A DNA stretch of 64,000 nucleotides from Pedobacter petrophilus (GCF_009674725.1 NZ_WKKH01000023.1:1-64000), one strand, 5' to 3'; numbered from the stretch's first letter, positions 18,080 to 27,923 are shown. Numbers and translations are program-made. The notes: generated by a model not told the origin, from the sequence alone.

Positions 18080-21000
18080 ATGAGTAAAGGTTTTATACTG
18101 GCTGTTATTCTATTGCTGTCTATTCCTTTTCTGGCCATTTCTCAAAATGTTTCTAATGAAGGAACTGATTTTTGGGCTGTTTTTCCTTCGCATGTGCAGA
18201 GTGGGCAATTTGAAGCCAACTTAAATGTTTTTGTAACTTCAAAATATGATACGGAAGTTACGGTTACCTCTGGTAGTTTTACTTCGGGCATAGTGCTTAT
18301 TCCTGCCAATACATCGGTAGAAATTCCGGTAGACCGTGCAGCTTCTTACGTAGATGTTACCGATACCAGATTAATTAATCGGGGAATACATATCGTAGTT
18401 ACTCCCGGGAAACCAAAAGTTTCTGCTTATGCACATATTTACGCCGGAAATCGTTCAGCTGCATCATTAATTTTGCCCTTTGTGGCTTTAGGACAGAAAT
18501 ACTTTTCTGTAAATTTTACACAAAGCATAGACAATTCCAATAATCCAGGCCAAAATTATTTGGCTATAGTTGCCGTTTCTGATAATACACAATTGAAGCT
18601 TAAAAAGAAAGATGGTTCGGAAATAGATCTTCCCGAACTGAATGCAGGCGATGTTTATGAATATACTGATGGTGGAAGCGATTTAACCGGCGTCTCAGTT
18701 TACGTAGATCCTTCATCAGCATCATCATGTAACCGCTTTGCTGCCTTTTCGGGTTCTTCTAATATCAGTATTGCAGATTGTTCCCCGCGAACAACAAGTT
18801 CCGATCCACTCTATCAACAACTCTATCCTATATCAAGTTTAGGTAAATCATACGGAATAGTTCCCTTTTCGGGGCAGTCTTATCTATATCGGGCGATAGC
18901 AGTAGAGCCAAATACGAAAATCTATCTGGATGGGGTTTTGGTAGGAACGTTGCTAAATGCTGGTGATTTCTACTCCTCAGCAAGAATGAATAATGCGGCA
19001 TTTATTACTGCTGATAAGAATATCATGCTAAGTCAATATATGTATAGTGTAGGGTGTGCATCAAGCACGGGCGGAGCAGCAGAATTCGGAGATCCGGATA
19101 TGGTATTGCTAAATCCTGTTGAGTTCATCGTAAACAACATCACTATTTTTTCTTCAGATAAGCAAAGGATCAGTCAGAAATTTCTAAATATTCTAATTAA
19201 AACAAACAAAACATCTTCCTTTAAAATTAACGGAGCTCCCCCTTCGATTACCTGGACACCTTTAACAGGAAACCCGCTATACTCTTTTGCGCAAATTCCC
19301 CTTACTGATAACAGCCTATCACTAAGTGCAGATGATGGATTTAATGCAATTGCTTACGGCTACGGAGCAACCGAATCTTACGCTTACTCTGCAGGTACTA
19401 ATCTGGCAACCAATAATTATTTAACTGTAGTAAGTAGCATCAATAATAACGAAAGCGCAAATGGTTGTGTTGGAGTATTATCTAAGTTTAAAATCACATT
19501 ACCTTATCAGCCCAATGTTATTGTCTGGAGCTTAGATAGAGCAGCACCAGTGTCACATTTGGAACTGTTAGAACAAAAGCAGTTGGCTGATGGCACTTTT
19601 CAGTATGTATATAATTCACCTTTTGAACTGGCTTATGCTACAAGTGGAACTCATACCATTGATCTGCAGGCAAATCCTGCTGCAAACGCTGCCTGCACGA
19701 TCATAGATACTAATCTTACCTACGTTTTTAACGTTCTCAATCTACCAATTGCTGATTTTGAGATAAATGCCATGGCAGCATGTGCTAATGATGATTTGAA
19801 CTTTACGAGTAAGGCAGATCCGAATGGACTGGTCATTTCTAATTGGGCATGGGATTTTGGTGATGGATCTGCAGTAATAGATGAAAAAAATCCTTTACAT
19901 AAATATGCTGAAGAAGGCGATTATGCAGTTAAACTACTTGTAAAATCAGTTGATGGCTGTTGGTCTGACGTGGCTGCAGTACAAACGGTTCATGTAAATC
20001 CTTTACCCGTTGCAGCATTTACGATATCGCGTAATATCAGTTGTGTAAATGCCGATATTTTATTTACTGATCAATCAACCATTAGCCGTGCATTAACGGC
20101 CTCATCACAAATTGTAAAATGGGAATGGGATTTCGGTGATGGTTCAACTCCCGAAGTGCGTTTATCGAAAGCTCCATTTGCACATCAGTTCTCACAGGTA
20201 GGAACATTTTCAGTTAAGCTGACCACAACCTCTGATGTTGGATGCACCACAACATCAGCCATTGAAAACATTACGGTTAATGCCTTACCTGTAGCAGACT
20301 TTCTTTTGCCTGCGGTGTGTTTTGACGATCGGGTAGCAACATTTATCAACCAATCCAGAAACGTGGATAATACGGCGAATGGACTAAGTTATGAGTGGAG
20401 TTTTGGTGATAATTCATCATCCACTAATCGTGCTGTTTCAATAAATGGAGATCATTCCTATTCAACTCCCGGGGGTTACTTCGTAACCTTGAAAATAAAA
20501 AATCAGGATGGTTGTGAAGTTGCTACAACGAAGTCTTTTACCCTGAACGGGCAGGTAAAAACGGCAGATTTTGCCATTCAAAATCAAGGTATGCTTTGCA
20601 ACGGCTCTGATGTGATCATTAATAATTTATCTACCGCATTTAGTGGTCAGATTACAAAAATAGAGGTTTATAAAAATGCGGTTAATGAACCTACTAATAA
20701 AATTACAATAGAGCACCCAACTGCCGACGACATTATTTTAAATTACAATGGCTTAGATATTTCAGTAGATAATGAAGTTAAAATTAAACTCATTGCTTAT
20801 TCAGGTATAGTATGTTTTAAAGAGGTCTCTAAAATAATCACTTTAAAAGCTGCACCGATATTATCAGCTGATGCAATTGCACCAGTTTGTGAGAATGATG
20901 GGAATGTAAATATTAACCAGTTTCATGAAACTTCTGGAATTGCTGGTGATGGTGGCGTTTATTCAAGTGATGGAAACTGGCTCAGTACTACAGGAACTTT

Positions 21001-21607
21001 TAATCCCAAATTAGCGGGAGCGGGTTCGCACAACATTACTTATACTTTTGTGGCCAATAATGGCTGTTCATCATCCATCACAAGCAGCATTATCGTTAAT
21101 GAATCGCCTAATGCTAATGCTGAATCAACAGTTTTTATGTTGGCGGGAGGGGAGATAAAGCTTCCTGCTGTTGCAAATGGTGAAAATTTAACCTATCAAT
21201 GGAGTCCAGCGCTGGCTTTAAATAACGATAAAATTTTAAATCCAATGGCGAGCCCTGACGAAGACACAGAATATACTTTAACCGTGAGCGCAAATCCAAG
21301 CGGTTGTGAAGCAATAACAAAAGTATTGGTTAAAGTATTACAGGTGCTAATACCACCAAATTCCTTTACCCCGAATGGAGATAATGTAAATGATGTTTGG
21401 AATATTAAATACATAGAAAGCTATCCTAAAGCAACAGTAACAGTGTTTAATAGAAATGGAAATAAGGTTTTCTCCAGTAATGGCTATCAGAATCCGTTTG
21501 ATGGAAATTTCCAGAATGAGCCGCTACCTGTTGGCGTTTACTACTATATTATAAATCCCGGGAATGAAAGAAAAACAATTACTGGTCCGCTTACTATAAT
21601 CAGATAA
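18080..21607 (+). CDS. T9SS-exported PKD-repeat adhesin with IgGFc-binding-like N-terminus
   Basis: The protein has 1175 residues with a signal peptide (FLAISQ). Residues about 22-450 match the IgGFc-binding-type domain of Bacteroidota surface proteins (NEGTDFWAVFPSHV; VIPANTSVEIPV-like stretch). PKD domains follow near 555-640, 643-735 and 737-820, each with the WDFGDGS/WSFGDNS motif. The C-terminal 80 residues, from NSFTPNGDNVNDVWNI, are the gliding-motility-associated type-B T9SS sorting domain, normally cleaved on export. The next gene, four bases on, is a PorP/SprF protein, the usual outer-membrane partner for type-B cargo. Predicted surface adhesin. No enzyme motif seen. Confidence 0.92.
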   Translation: MSKGFILAVILLLSIPFLAISQNVSNEGTDFWAVFPSHVQSGQFEANLNVFVTSKYDTEVTVTSGSFTSGIVLIPANTSVEIPVDRAASYVDVTDTRLINRGIHIVVTPGKPKVSAYAHIYAGNRSAASLILPFVALGQKYFSVNFTQSIDNSNNPGQNYLAIVAVSDNTQLKLKKKDGSEIDLPELNAGDVYEYTDGGSDLTGVSVYVDPSSASSCNRFAAFSGSSNISIADCSPRTTSSDPLYQQLYPISSLGKSYGIVPFSGQSYLYRAIAVEPNTKIYLDGVLVGTLLNAGDFYSSARMNNAAFITADKNIMLSQYMYSVGCASSTGGAAEFGDPDMVLLNPVEFIVNNITIFSSDKQRISQKFLNILIKTNKTSSFKINGAPPSITWTPLTGNPLYSFAQIPLTDNSLSLSADDGFNAIAYGYGATESYAYSAGTNLATNNYLTVVSSINNNESANGCVGVLSKFKITLPYQPNVIVWSLDRAAPVSHLELLEQKQLADGTFQYVYNSPFELAYATSGTHTIDLQANPAANAACTIIDTNLTYVFNVLNLPIADFEINAMAACANDDLNFTSKADPNGLVISNWAWDFGDGSAVIDEKNPLHKYAEEGDYAVKLLVKSVDGCWSDVAAVQTVHVNPLPVAAFTISRNISCVNADILFTDQSTISRALTASSQIVKWEWDFGDGSTPEVRLSKAPFAHQFSQVGTFSVKLTTTSDVGCTTTSAIENITVNALPVADFLLPAVCFDDRVATFINQSRNVDNTANGLSYEWSFGDNSSSTNRAVSINGDHSYSTPGGYFVTLKIKNQDGCEVATTKSFTLNGQVKTADFAIQNQGMLCNGSDVIINNLSTAFSGQITKIEVYKNAVNEPTNKITIEHPTADDIILNYNGLDISVDNEVKIKLIAYSGIVCFKEVSKIITLKAAPILSADAIAPVCENDGNVNINQFHETSGIAGDGGVYSSDGNWLSTTGTFNPKLAGAGSHNITYTFVANNGCSSSITSSIIVNESPNANAESTVFMLAGGEIKLPAVANGENLTYQWSPALALNNDKILNPMASPDEDTEYTLTVSANPSGCEAITKVLVKVLQVLIPPNSFTPNGDNVNDVWNIKYIESYPKATVTVFNRNGNKVFSSNGYQNPFDGNFQNEPLPVGVYYYIINPGNERKTITGPLTIIR

Positions 21608-21611
21608 TCAA

Positions 21612-22622
21612 TTGAAAAAGTGTCTACTCGTGTTTATTTTGTTGGTATCAACCAAGGCTTTTTCACAGCAAAAGCCACAGTACACGCAATATATTTTTAA
21701 TCAATATCTACTAAATCCTGCACTATCTGGAATTGAAAATTATGTCGATTTTAAAGGTGGTTACCGGAAGCAATGGTCGGGTATAGCCGATGCGCCTCAA
21801 ACATCTTTTGTTTCTGCAAACTGGGCTTTGGGTGAGCAACAATTATGGAGCAATGCGCTGACTTCTTTTCCCGAGCAAACCGGAAATCCGATGGACCGGA
21901 ATTATATGCAAAATTATATGTCGTCTCCATCGCATCATGGGATGGGCATTACGGCAGTTTTAGATAAAACCGGGCCATTAAAGCGGTTAGATGCCAATGT
22001 TACTTATGCCTATCATATCCAGCTAAGCAATAATTTCAATTTATCTGCTGGCGTTGCTGCAGGTATCTCCAGTATTTCTTTGGATATTAATGCATTAACC
22101 TTTGATACGCCCTATGATCCTGCACTATCAAGGGGATTGGTTAATCAGGTGAAACCAGATTTAAGCCTGGGTTTATGGCTCTACGGCGCAAGACTTTTTG
22201 CCGGTATTTCAGCGCAACAGATTTTACCTCAGAAATTAAGTTTTTCTGCAGATAATCAATATAACCGGGGAAAAGAAGTTCCACATCTTTTCGCTACTGC
22301 CGGCTATAAATTTTTTATTGAGGAAGATATTGCCGTAATTCCATCAGTAATGGTAAAGTATATACAACCAGCGCCAACTTCTATTGATTTAAATGTAAAA
22401 CTAGCTTTTAAAGATAAACTTTGGCTTGGCGGAAGTTATCGGAAAAACGATTCATTTTCTGTCCTGGCGGGATTTAATGTAGGTAAAATGGTTAACCTCA
22501 CTTATTCATATGATTTCACTACCTCAGACTTGAATCAGGTAAGTAATGGCAGCCATGAAATTGTTTTAGGAATCCTGCTCAACAATATTTATAAGGTACC
22601 ATCATATATAAGAATGTGGTAA
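21612..22622 (+). CDS. PorP/SprF-family T9SS membrane protein
   Basis: The protein has 336 residues with a TTG start; a signal peptide (MKKCLLVFILLVSTKAFSQ) begins exactly there, supporting it. The mature part opens with QKPQYTQYIFNQYLLNPALSGIENYVDFKGGYRKQW, here given by its key words PQYTQYIFN, NPALSG and YRKQWSG, the signature of PorP/SprF. The barrel strands run to the end. PorP/SprF proteins anchor or present type-B C-terminal-domain cargo at the outer membrane. Its gene is four bases after the PKD adhesin, an export pair. Confidence 0.92.
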   Translation: MKKCLLVFILLVSTKAFSQQKPQYTQYIFNQYLLNPALSGIENYVDFKGGYRKQWSGIADAPQTSFVSANWALGEQQLWSNALTSFPEQTGNPMDRNYMQNYMSSPSHHGMGITAVLDKTGPLKRLDANVTYAYHIQLSNNFNLSAGVAAGISSISLDINALTFDTPYDPALSRGLVNQVKPDLSLGLWLYGARLFAGISAQQILPQKLSFSADNQYNRGKEVPHLFATAGYKFFIEEDIAVIPSVMVKYIQPAPTSIDLNVKLAFKDKLWLGGSYRKNDSFSVLAGFNVGKMVNLTYSYDFTTSDLNQVSNGSHEIVLGILLNNIYKVPSYIRMW

Positions 22623-22624
22623 TT

Positions 22625-22880
22625 CAGTTAGCAGTTAGCAGTTAGCAGTTAGCAGTCTGCAGTTTAAAGTTTTTAGTTCTCAGTTGAATTGTAAACTGCC
22701 ATTAAAAACTGCCACTGTCTTTTATCCTCTTTAATATAACTGCAAACTGATAACTGAATTTTTTGTTTACGATCTGAACTGTAAACTGCCCTTAAAAACT
22801 GCCAACTGTCTTTTATCCTCTTTAATATAACTGCAAACTGATAACTGAATTGTAAACTGCCAATTAAAACTGCCAACTGA
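22625..22880. repeat. Short-word and 90-base-period repeat region between convergent genes
   Basis: It starts with about four units of the 7-mer GTTAGCA (22625-22657). Two near-identical 70/71-base copies follow at 22691-22760 and 22781-22851, then a partial third at 22852-22879. The left side is rich in CAGTTAGCAGTT and the right in the complementary AACTGCAAACTGATAACTG, so the region can form a long imperfect stem. It separates the converging porP/sprF and rpoN genes. The minus-strand frame inside is a repeat artefact, not a gene. Confidence 0.85.
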
Positions 22881-24353
22881 CTACAGTTCTTTCCTCAGTC
22901 TCGCCACCGGAATATTCATTTGCTCACGGTATTTCGCAACTGTTCTTCTGGCGATATTATAGCCTCGCTCTTTAAGAATTTCCGTCAGTTTTTCATCAGC
23001 TAAAGGCTTGCGCTTATCTTCATTTCCGATACAATCTTCAAGAATTTTTTTAACCTCTTTATTTGATACCTCTTCACCATTTTCTGTTTGGATGGCCTCA
23101 GAAAAGAATGATTTAAGTAAAAAAGTGCCAAATTCAGTTTGTACATATTTTGAATTGGCAACCCTGGATACTGTAGAAATATCCATAGCAATTTTATCTG
23201 CAATATCCTTAAGAATCATTGGACGCATTTTGCGTTCATCGGATGTTAAAAAATACTCGTACTGATAATGCATAATGGCATTCATTGTTTTAAGCAAAGT
23301 TTGTTGTCTCTGCTTAATTGCATCTATAAACCATTTAGCAGAATCTAATTTTTGCTTCACAAACTGAACGGCCTCTTTTAGCTTTTTATCTTTTGAAGAA
23401 GCCTTATCATAATGCTCAAACATTTCCTGATAGGAGCGACTTACCTTCAGTTCGGGTGCATTTTTAGAGTTTAAGGTCAAAATCAGGATGCCGTCATTAT
23501 TGCTAATGTGAAAATCCGGAATAATTTGCATCTGTTTGGTGGTTACCTGGTTGGCATCACCTGGTTTAGGATTGAGGCGAAGAATTTCATTCACAACTTC
23601 TTTTAATTCTTCACTATCCAGGCCGAGGCTTTTTTCTAATTTATCGTAATGTTTACGGGTAAATTCATCCAGATAGTTTTCCACCACGTTCATGGCTTTA
23701 ACAATAATTGGATTATTGGGATCTTTTCTTTTAAGCTGAATCAGCAAACATTCTTTTAAATCTCTGGCACCAATGCCCGGAGGATCAAAGCTTTGAATCA
23801 GCTTCAGCATCTCTAAAACATCTTCCTTTTCTACCATTACATTTTGAGAGAAAGCCAGATCATCAATCATAGAACCAAGCGGACGACGTAAATAACCATC
23901 ATCATCCAAACTTCCAATAATCTGCTTTCCAATAATAAAATCCTGATCTGAAAGCGGAACTAAATCTAGTTGTTCCTGCAGGCTTTCGAAAAAAGTACTT
24001 TCTATCGCAATAGGAGTTTCTTTTTTTTCTTCATCATCATCACTATTGTTATAATTGGTGCTGTAGTCGTTGGTGCTGTCATCCTGCAGGTAGTCATCAA
24101 CGTTAAACTCATCCATACTGGTGTCTTCGGTCGGCCCATCAAACTCTTCAGGCCCGTCGTTTAGATCATCATATTCGCCTTTTGGCTCTTCCTGGGTCAT
24201 TAAACTGGGATCTTCCAAGGCAGGATTCTCCTCAAGTTCTTCTTTAATTCTGGTATCTAAAGCAACGGTTGGCACCTGCAACAATTTTATAAACTGAATT
24301 TGTTGGGGTGATAACTTCTGTAGTAATTTTTGTTGTAAGTGTTGCTTTAGCAT
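22881..24353 (-). CDS. rpoN: RNA polymerase sigma-54 factor
   Basis: The protein has 490 residues from the chosen ATG. It begins MLKQHLQQKLLQKLSPQQIQ, the Gln/Leu-rich activator-interacting region, followed by the acidic linker (about 60-115) and core-binding domain. It ends with the RpoN box ARRTVAKYRE for -24 recognition. An in-frame ATG 11 codons upstream would add MFIFVPILIYN, but a TATTTTTG -7 box lies between the two starts, so the shorter form is preferred. Sigma-54 needs AAA+ activators; none is in the window. The gene end meets the repeat region. Confidence 0.95.
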   Translation of the reverse strand: MLKQHLQQKLLQKLSPQQIQFIKLLQVPTVALDTRIKEELEENPALEDPSLMTQEEPKGEYDDLNDGPEEFDGPTEDTSMDEFNVDDYLQDDSTNDYSTNYNNSDDDEEKKETPIAIESTFFESLQEQLDLVPLSDQDFIIGKQIIGSLDDDGYLRRPLGSMIDDLAFSQNVMVEKEDVLEMLKLIQSFDPPGIGARDLKECLLIQLKRKDPNNPIIVKAMNVVENYLDEFTRKHYDKLEKSLGLDSEELKEVVNEILRLNPKPGDANQVTTKQMQIIPDFHISNNDGILILTLNSKNAPELKVSRSYQEMFEHYDKASSKDKKLKEAVQFVKQKLDSAKWFIDAIKQRQQTLLKTMNAIMHYQYEYFLTSDERKMRPMILKDIADKIAMDISTVSRVANSKYVQTEFGTFLLKSFFSEAIQTENGEEVSNKEVKKILEDCIGNEDKRKPLADEKLTEILKERGYNIARRTVAKYREQMNIPVARLRKEL

Positions 24354-24373
24354 ATTATAAATTAGAATGGGAA

Positions 24374-24381
24374 CAAAAATA
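24374..24381 (-). promoter_or_regulatory. -7 box of rpoN (TATTTTTG)
   Basis: On the minus strand TATTTTTG fits TAnnTTTG, 20 bases upstream of the rpoN ATG at 24353. It places the transcript start below the alternative upstream ATG. No clear -33 TTG is seen. Confidence 0.5.
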
Positions 24382-24508
24382 AACAAATCCTTTCAGATAT
24401 TTTATGGAATTAGTTCCAAATGCCTTCGTTTGCTTATTAATTATCGCTAAACGTTTGTATTGAGTTCAATGTTTGTTACTTTAGTAATTAAATAAATTTA
24501 ACCTATTT

Positions 24509-24898
24509 ATGGGCTTTGTAAAAGAATTTAGAGATTTTGCAGTTAAGGGAAATGTTCTTGATTTAGCTGTTGGTGTAATTATTGGGGCTGCATTCGGGAA
24601 GATTGTAAGCTCGTTAGTAGAAGATATTATTACCCCGGCAGTATTAGGCCCGGCACTAAAAGCTGCAGGTCTTGAAGATTTAAGTAAGCTCAAAATCGGC
24701 GGTACGGCAATTAAATATGGTAACTTTCTGTCGCAGGTAATCACATTTATTATTGTTGCGCTGGTGCTGTTCTTAATTATTAAAGCCGCAAACAACTTAA
24801 AGAAAAAAGAAGCTGTTGCGCCTGCTGCACCACCAGTTCCAACTAAAGAGGAAATTCTTCTGGCAGAAATCAGAGATTTGCTAAAAGCAAAAGCATAG
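24509..24898 (+). CDS. mscL: Large-conductance mechanosensitive channel
   Basis: The protein has 129 residues, the usual MscL size. It starts [29 protein letters not shown] (here split: [16 protein letters not shown] and [11 protein letters not shown]), the amphipathic N-helix and pore helix TM1. A periplasmic loop with [12 protein letters not shown] leads to TM2 ([20 protein letters not shown]), and the C-terminal helix [14 protein letters not shown] forms the pentameric bundle. It releases solutes on hypo-osmotic shock at the inner membrane. The long antisense frame over it is a shadow. Confidence 0.97.
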   Translation: MGFVKEFRDFAVKGNVLDLAVGVIIGAAFGKIVSSLVEDIITPAVLGPALKAAGLEDLSKLKIGGTAIKYGNFLSQVITFIIVALVLFLIIKAANNLKKKEAVAPAAPPVPTKEEILLAEIRDLLKAKA

Positions 24899-24928
24899 TC
24901 CAGCATATTTAATTATTTAGGTGACTTA

Positions 24929-24975
24929 GCCATATTGCGTTCGTTGGAATATCCGATAAGCGCAATGTGGCATTT
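24929..24975. terminator. Bidirectional terminator between mscL and the ChaN-like gene
   Basis: GCCATATTGCG (24929-24939) pairs with CGCAATGTGGC (24961-24971) with one wobble, around a 21-base loop, followed by ATTTT on the plus strand. It lies between converging genes. Confidence 0.6.
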
Positions 24976-24992
24976 TCGCTATTGGCATTAAT

Positions 24993-25865
24993 TTATTTAC
25001 TGCCTTTAACCGCTGGATCAGTGATGATGAGGTAGTCTCCTAAATTTGAAAACTTACTCCAATCTGGTTTATTAAAACCTTCATCAGCGAAAGCCGATAT
25101 ATTCAGCACTTTTAGTTTCTGTGAATATTGCTGAAGTTTAGCCAGCGTACCAAGCCTTTCGTCGCTGTGAAACCTGCCGTTCAAATGAAAAACTTTAATC
25201 CCTTTATTTGCCTGCGTAAACTTTGAAATGGACCAGGCCATCGTTGCATCCCAGAAATTTTGTGTTTGATAAACTTTCATTGTTCCCATGCCATGGCCGC
25301 CGAGTAAACCAGTAAATTTTTCATGATACCTGCCTGTGGCCGTGTCAATTGGCAACGGCGGTAAAAAACTTAATGATGTTTTTGGAAAGTTCTTCAGCGT
25401 TGCCAAACCATTTTTAGTCACTGCATTACTATATCGTGCCGCCGCATTTGCCGCAATTACCTGTAGTTTATTGATTTTCGCATATTCAACCAAAGGTCTA
25501 TAGTCATTATAATTCTCCCAGGCTCTGCCTTCTTTTATGAAATTCTTTTCTGAAATAACATCCGCTAAATATTCGTTTACCACGGGCTGGATATCGGTAT
25601 GAAACATTTCCATACTTAGTGCTACGTGTTGAGGATAAGCCTGATTAAGTTTTTTGAAGATTTCTGCTTCCAGATAATGACCAATGGAATCATTGTGCTC
25701 TTCACCGAAAAACAGCACATCTGCATCTTTCATATCAGTAACAATGCCATCAACTGAGATCTCCTTCTGTTTTTTAACATCGTAAATTTTATATTGATTA
25801 GGAGTGCTCTGGGCCTTTACACCAATGGCAACAGTCATCGCTATTGCTAGCAGGAAATATTTCAT
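24993..25865 (-). CDS. ChaN/DUF399-family periplasmic protein
   Basis: The protein has 290 residues with a signal peptide (MKYFLLAIAMTVAIGVKAQ). Motifs of the ChaN (haem-binding uptake, Tiki-like) fold are present: DVLFFGEEHNDSIGHYLEAE near the N-terminus, HVALSMEMFHTDIQPVVNEY and GHGMGTMKVYQTQNFWDATM. Conserved E-H pairs in GEEHND and the MEMFH motif are the likely metal or haem ligands. Campylobacter ChaN binds haem; the Tiki branch is a protease. It lacks a lipobox, so it is probably soluble in the periplasm. Which activity applies here is open. Confidence 0.85.
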   Translation of the reverse strand: MKYFLLAIAMTVAIGVKAQSTPNQYKIYDVKKQKEISVDGIVTDMKDADVLFFGEEHNDSIGHYLEAEIFKKLNQAYPQHVALSMEMFHTDIQPVVNEYLADVISEKNFIKEGRAWENYNDYRPLVEYAKINKLQVIAANAAARYSNAVTKNGLATLKNFPKTSLSFLPPLPIDTATGRYHEKFTGLLGGHGMGTMKVYQTQNFWDATMAWSISKFTQANKGIKVFHLNGRFHSDERLGTLAKLQQYSQKLKVLNISAFADEGFNKPDWSKFSNLGDYLIITDPAVKGSK

Positions 25866-25996
25866 GGGCTCAAATTAGTAAATATTTTTCACCGATAAAA
25901 TTCAGCTATTCACCGCTCTTTTTCCAGTTTTTATAGAGGATGCCTATATAAACGGTTTTTTTGTAAACATCTTTACTTATTCAAATACTGCAACAC

Positions 25997-26776
25997 ATGG
26001 ATAATATCAATTATAAAGAGAATAATCAAATCAAAAACTCCGGGAAGGCCCTGGGTGGTTTGGTTATCGTAATAATAGGAATGGCTTTTTTATTAGATAA
26101 TTTGGGACTTGATATTCCCAATTGGATTTTTAGCTTTTGGAGCCTGCTTATTGTACTGGGAATTTTTATTGGTGTTCGCCGGAATTTTAAAGGTATAGGA
26201 TGGCTGGTTTTGGTATTGATTGGAAGTTATAACACCGTAGATAGAATGGGCTTTGATTTAGATTTATCAAAATATGCACCTGGTGTGGGCCTGGTAATTA
26301 TTGGTGGCTTTCTGATTTTCAGGGCGAATGGTAGCAGCGGTGTTAAGATAAAGAGAAAAATGAAAGACCGGTTTAAAGACCAACAGACAAACACTGTTGA
26401 GGGTGTTGAGTTTAAAGCAGCAGACAAAGATTCTTTTGATAATGATATTATAGATGTTGTGGCAATTTTTGGTGGCAACACGCAAACTGTTTACTCTAAA
26501 AACTTTAAAGGGGGTGATATTTCAGCCGTATTTGGCGGTGCGGATATCATTATGACACAAGCTGATTTTGCTGAAACGGCAAGTCTGGATGTAACTGCTA
26601 TTTTTGGTGGCATCAAACTCATTGTTCCCCATCACTGGGCTATAAAATCAAACGTTACCGCAATGTTTGGGAGTGTAGAAGATAAACGATCACATCTTAC
26701 ACCAGGAGAATTTCAGAAAACCTTAATTTTAAACGGAACTGCAATGTTTGGCGGGATTGAAATTAAAAGTTTTTAA
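25997..26776 (+). CDS. LiaF-like envelope-stress membrane protein
   Basis: The protein has 259 residues. Four membrane segments lie in the first 115 (GLVIVIIGMAFLLDNLGLDI and following). The C-terminal soluble part has four repeats with the FGG motif (AIFGGNTQTVYS, AVFGGADIIMTQ, AIFGGIKLIVP, AMFGGIEIKSF) typical of the LiaF / cell-wall-active antibiotic response C-terminal domain. In Firmicutes LiaF restrains the LiaRS system. Here a LytS-type kinase and LytTR regulator follow 85 bases downstream, so a matching sensing role is a fair inference. Confidence 0.85.
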   Translation: MDNINYKENNQIKNSGKALGGLVIVIIGMAFLLDNLGLDIPNWIFSFWSLLIVLGIFIGVRRNFKGIGWLVLVLIGSYNTVDRMGFDLDLSKYAPGVGLVIIGGFLIFRANGSSGVKIKRKMKDRFKDQQTNTVEGVEFKAADKDSFDNDIIDVVAIFGGNTQTVYSKNFKGGDISAVFGGADIIMTQADFAETASLDVTAIFGGIKLIVPHHWAIKSNVTAMFGSVEDKRSHLTPGEFQKTLILNGTAMFGGIEIKSF

Positions 26777-26861
26777 CCAAAGTTTATTTCTTGCTAAAAC
26801 TAAATTCAGTTAACTGATGGTTAATCGAACCAAAATCAAATTATATCTAAACTAAACCACT

Positions 26862-27923
26862 TTGACAACTAGACCACTCTCTATCCCGCAGATACAAAGG
26901 ATCTCGCTCAGCTTCGCTGTAGCATGGGTAATCCTGTGCGCCATAGGGTTGCATTTTGTAATTAATTTTTCCTGGATAATCGCCTTTACGGATAGTCTTG
27001 TAAATAATGCGTTGCTAGCTGCGGCATGTATAGGAATCAGTAATATGCTGGGCTACTATCAGCCGAAGAACGAGAAAATTTTATATGTGCTCATCGTTAC
27101 CCTCGCATTAACATTTGTAATTATCTACATCGCCAAATATGCAATGCTCTATGTTTTTGGCGACTATAAAGAGTATCAGGATTTCTATAATTTTTCTTTT
27201 GCATTCAGGGGGCTCATTTCCTTTATGTGCCTTGGATGGTGTGCACTAGCCAATATATTATGGTATAGGCTGGAAGAACAAACCGAAACGCATGAACGAC
27301 TTTCTGCCGCAAAAGGTTTAGCTAAAGAAGCGGAGTTAAACAAGTTAAGGCACCAGCTACAGCCACATTTTCTCTTTAATAGTTTGAACTCTGTGTTTGC
27401 GCTGACCATGATTAACCCGAAAGAAGCAGGCGTAATGATTACCAAACTGGCTTCTTTTTTACGCGGTACGCTAAAGCGCGATGATGAATTATGGGTTACG
27501 GTGGAAGAGGAGATGGAATATATTCAGCTTTATCTGGATATTGAGAAAGTACGGTTTAGCCACAGGTTAAATATTGAGGTAAATGTGGCAGAAGAAACGC
27601 TGAAGCTCTGTTTGCCTGGTACTTTGCTCCAGCCAATAGTAGAAAACGCCATAAAATTTGGCCTTTATAATACATCTGCAGGGATTACCATCAAAGTTGA
27701 TGTAACCTATGAGCATAATCTCCTGTTATTGAGGGTAGAAAATCCTTTCGATCCGGAAATGAAAGCGGCCGGTGGAACAGGTTTTGGATTGGGGGCGATA
27801 AAACGGCGGCTTTACCTGTTGTTTGCCAATCCGCACTTGTTACAAACAGAAATTGAGGCAAATAATTTATATATTACGACCTTAAAAATCCCACAAAAAA
27901 ATGATCAGAACGATTCTCATTGA
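26862..27923 (+). CDS. LytS-type sensor histidine kinase
   Basis: The protein has 353 residues from a TTG start; the next Met is about 60 residues in, beyond the first membrane helices, so TTG is needed for a full sensor. Four membrane segments occupy residues 15-135. A coiled linker leads to the His_kinase (PF06580-type) domain: LRHQLQPHFLFNSLNSVF with the phosphorylated His, then the ATPase domain with LLQPIVENAIKFG and GTGFGLGAIKRRL. It overlaps the LytTR regulator by 23 bases, indicating coupled translation. Confidence 0.93.
   Translation: MTTRPLSIPQIQRISLSFAVAWVILCAIGLHFVINFSWIIAFTDSLVNNALLAAACIGISNMLGYYQPKNEKILYVLIVTLALTFVIIYIAKYAMLYVFGDYKEYQDFYNFSFAFRGLISFMCLGWCALANILWYRLEEQTETHERLSAAKGLAKEAELNKLRHQLQPHFLFNSLNSVFALTMINPKEAGVMITKLASFLRGTLKRDDELWVTVEEEMEYIQLYLDIEKVRFSHRLNIEVNVAEETLKLCLPGTLLQPIVENAIKFGLYNTSAGITIKVDVTYEHNLLLLRVENPFDPEMKAAGGTGFGLGAIKRRLYLLFANPHLLQTEIEANNLYITTLKIPQKNDQNDSH

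Noticed and set aside
22673..22876. 67-residue minus-strand frame
   Set aside because: Made of the repeat copies themselves (internally duplicated sequence), so a repeat artefact.
24481..24906. 141-residue minus-strand frame over mscL
   Set aside because: It is the antisense of the clear mscL gene, and its sequence is low-complexity hydrophobic with no family resemblance.
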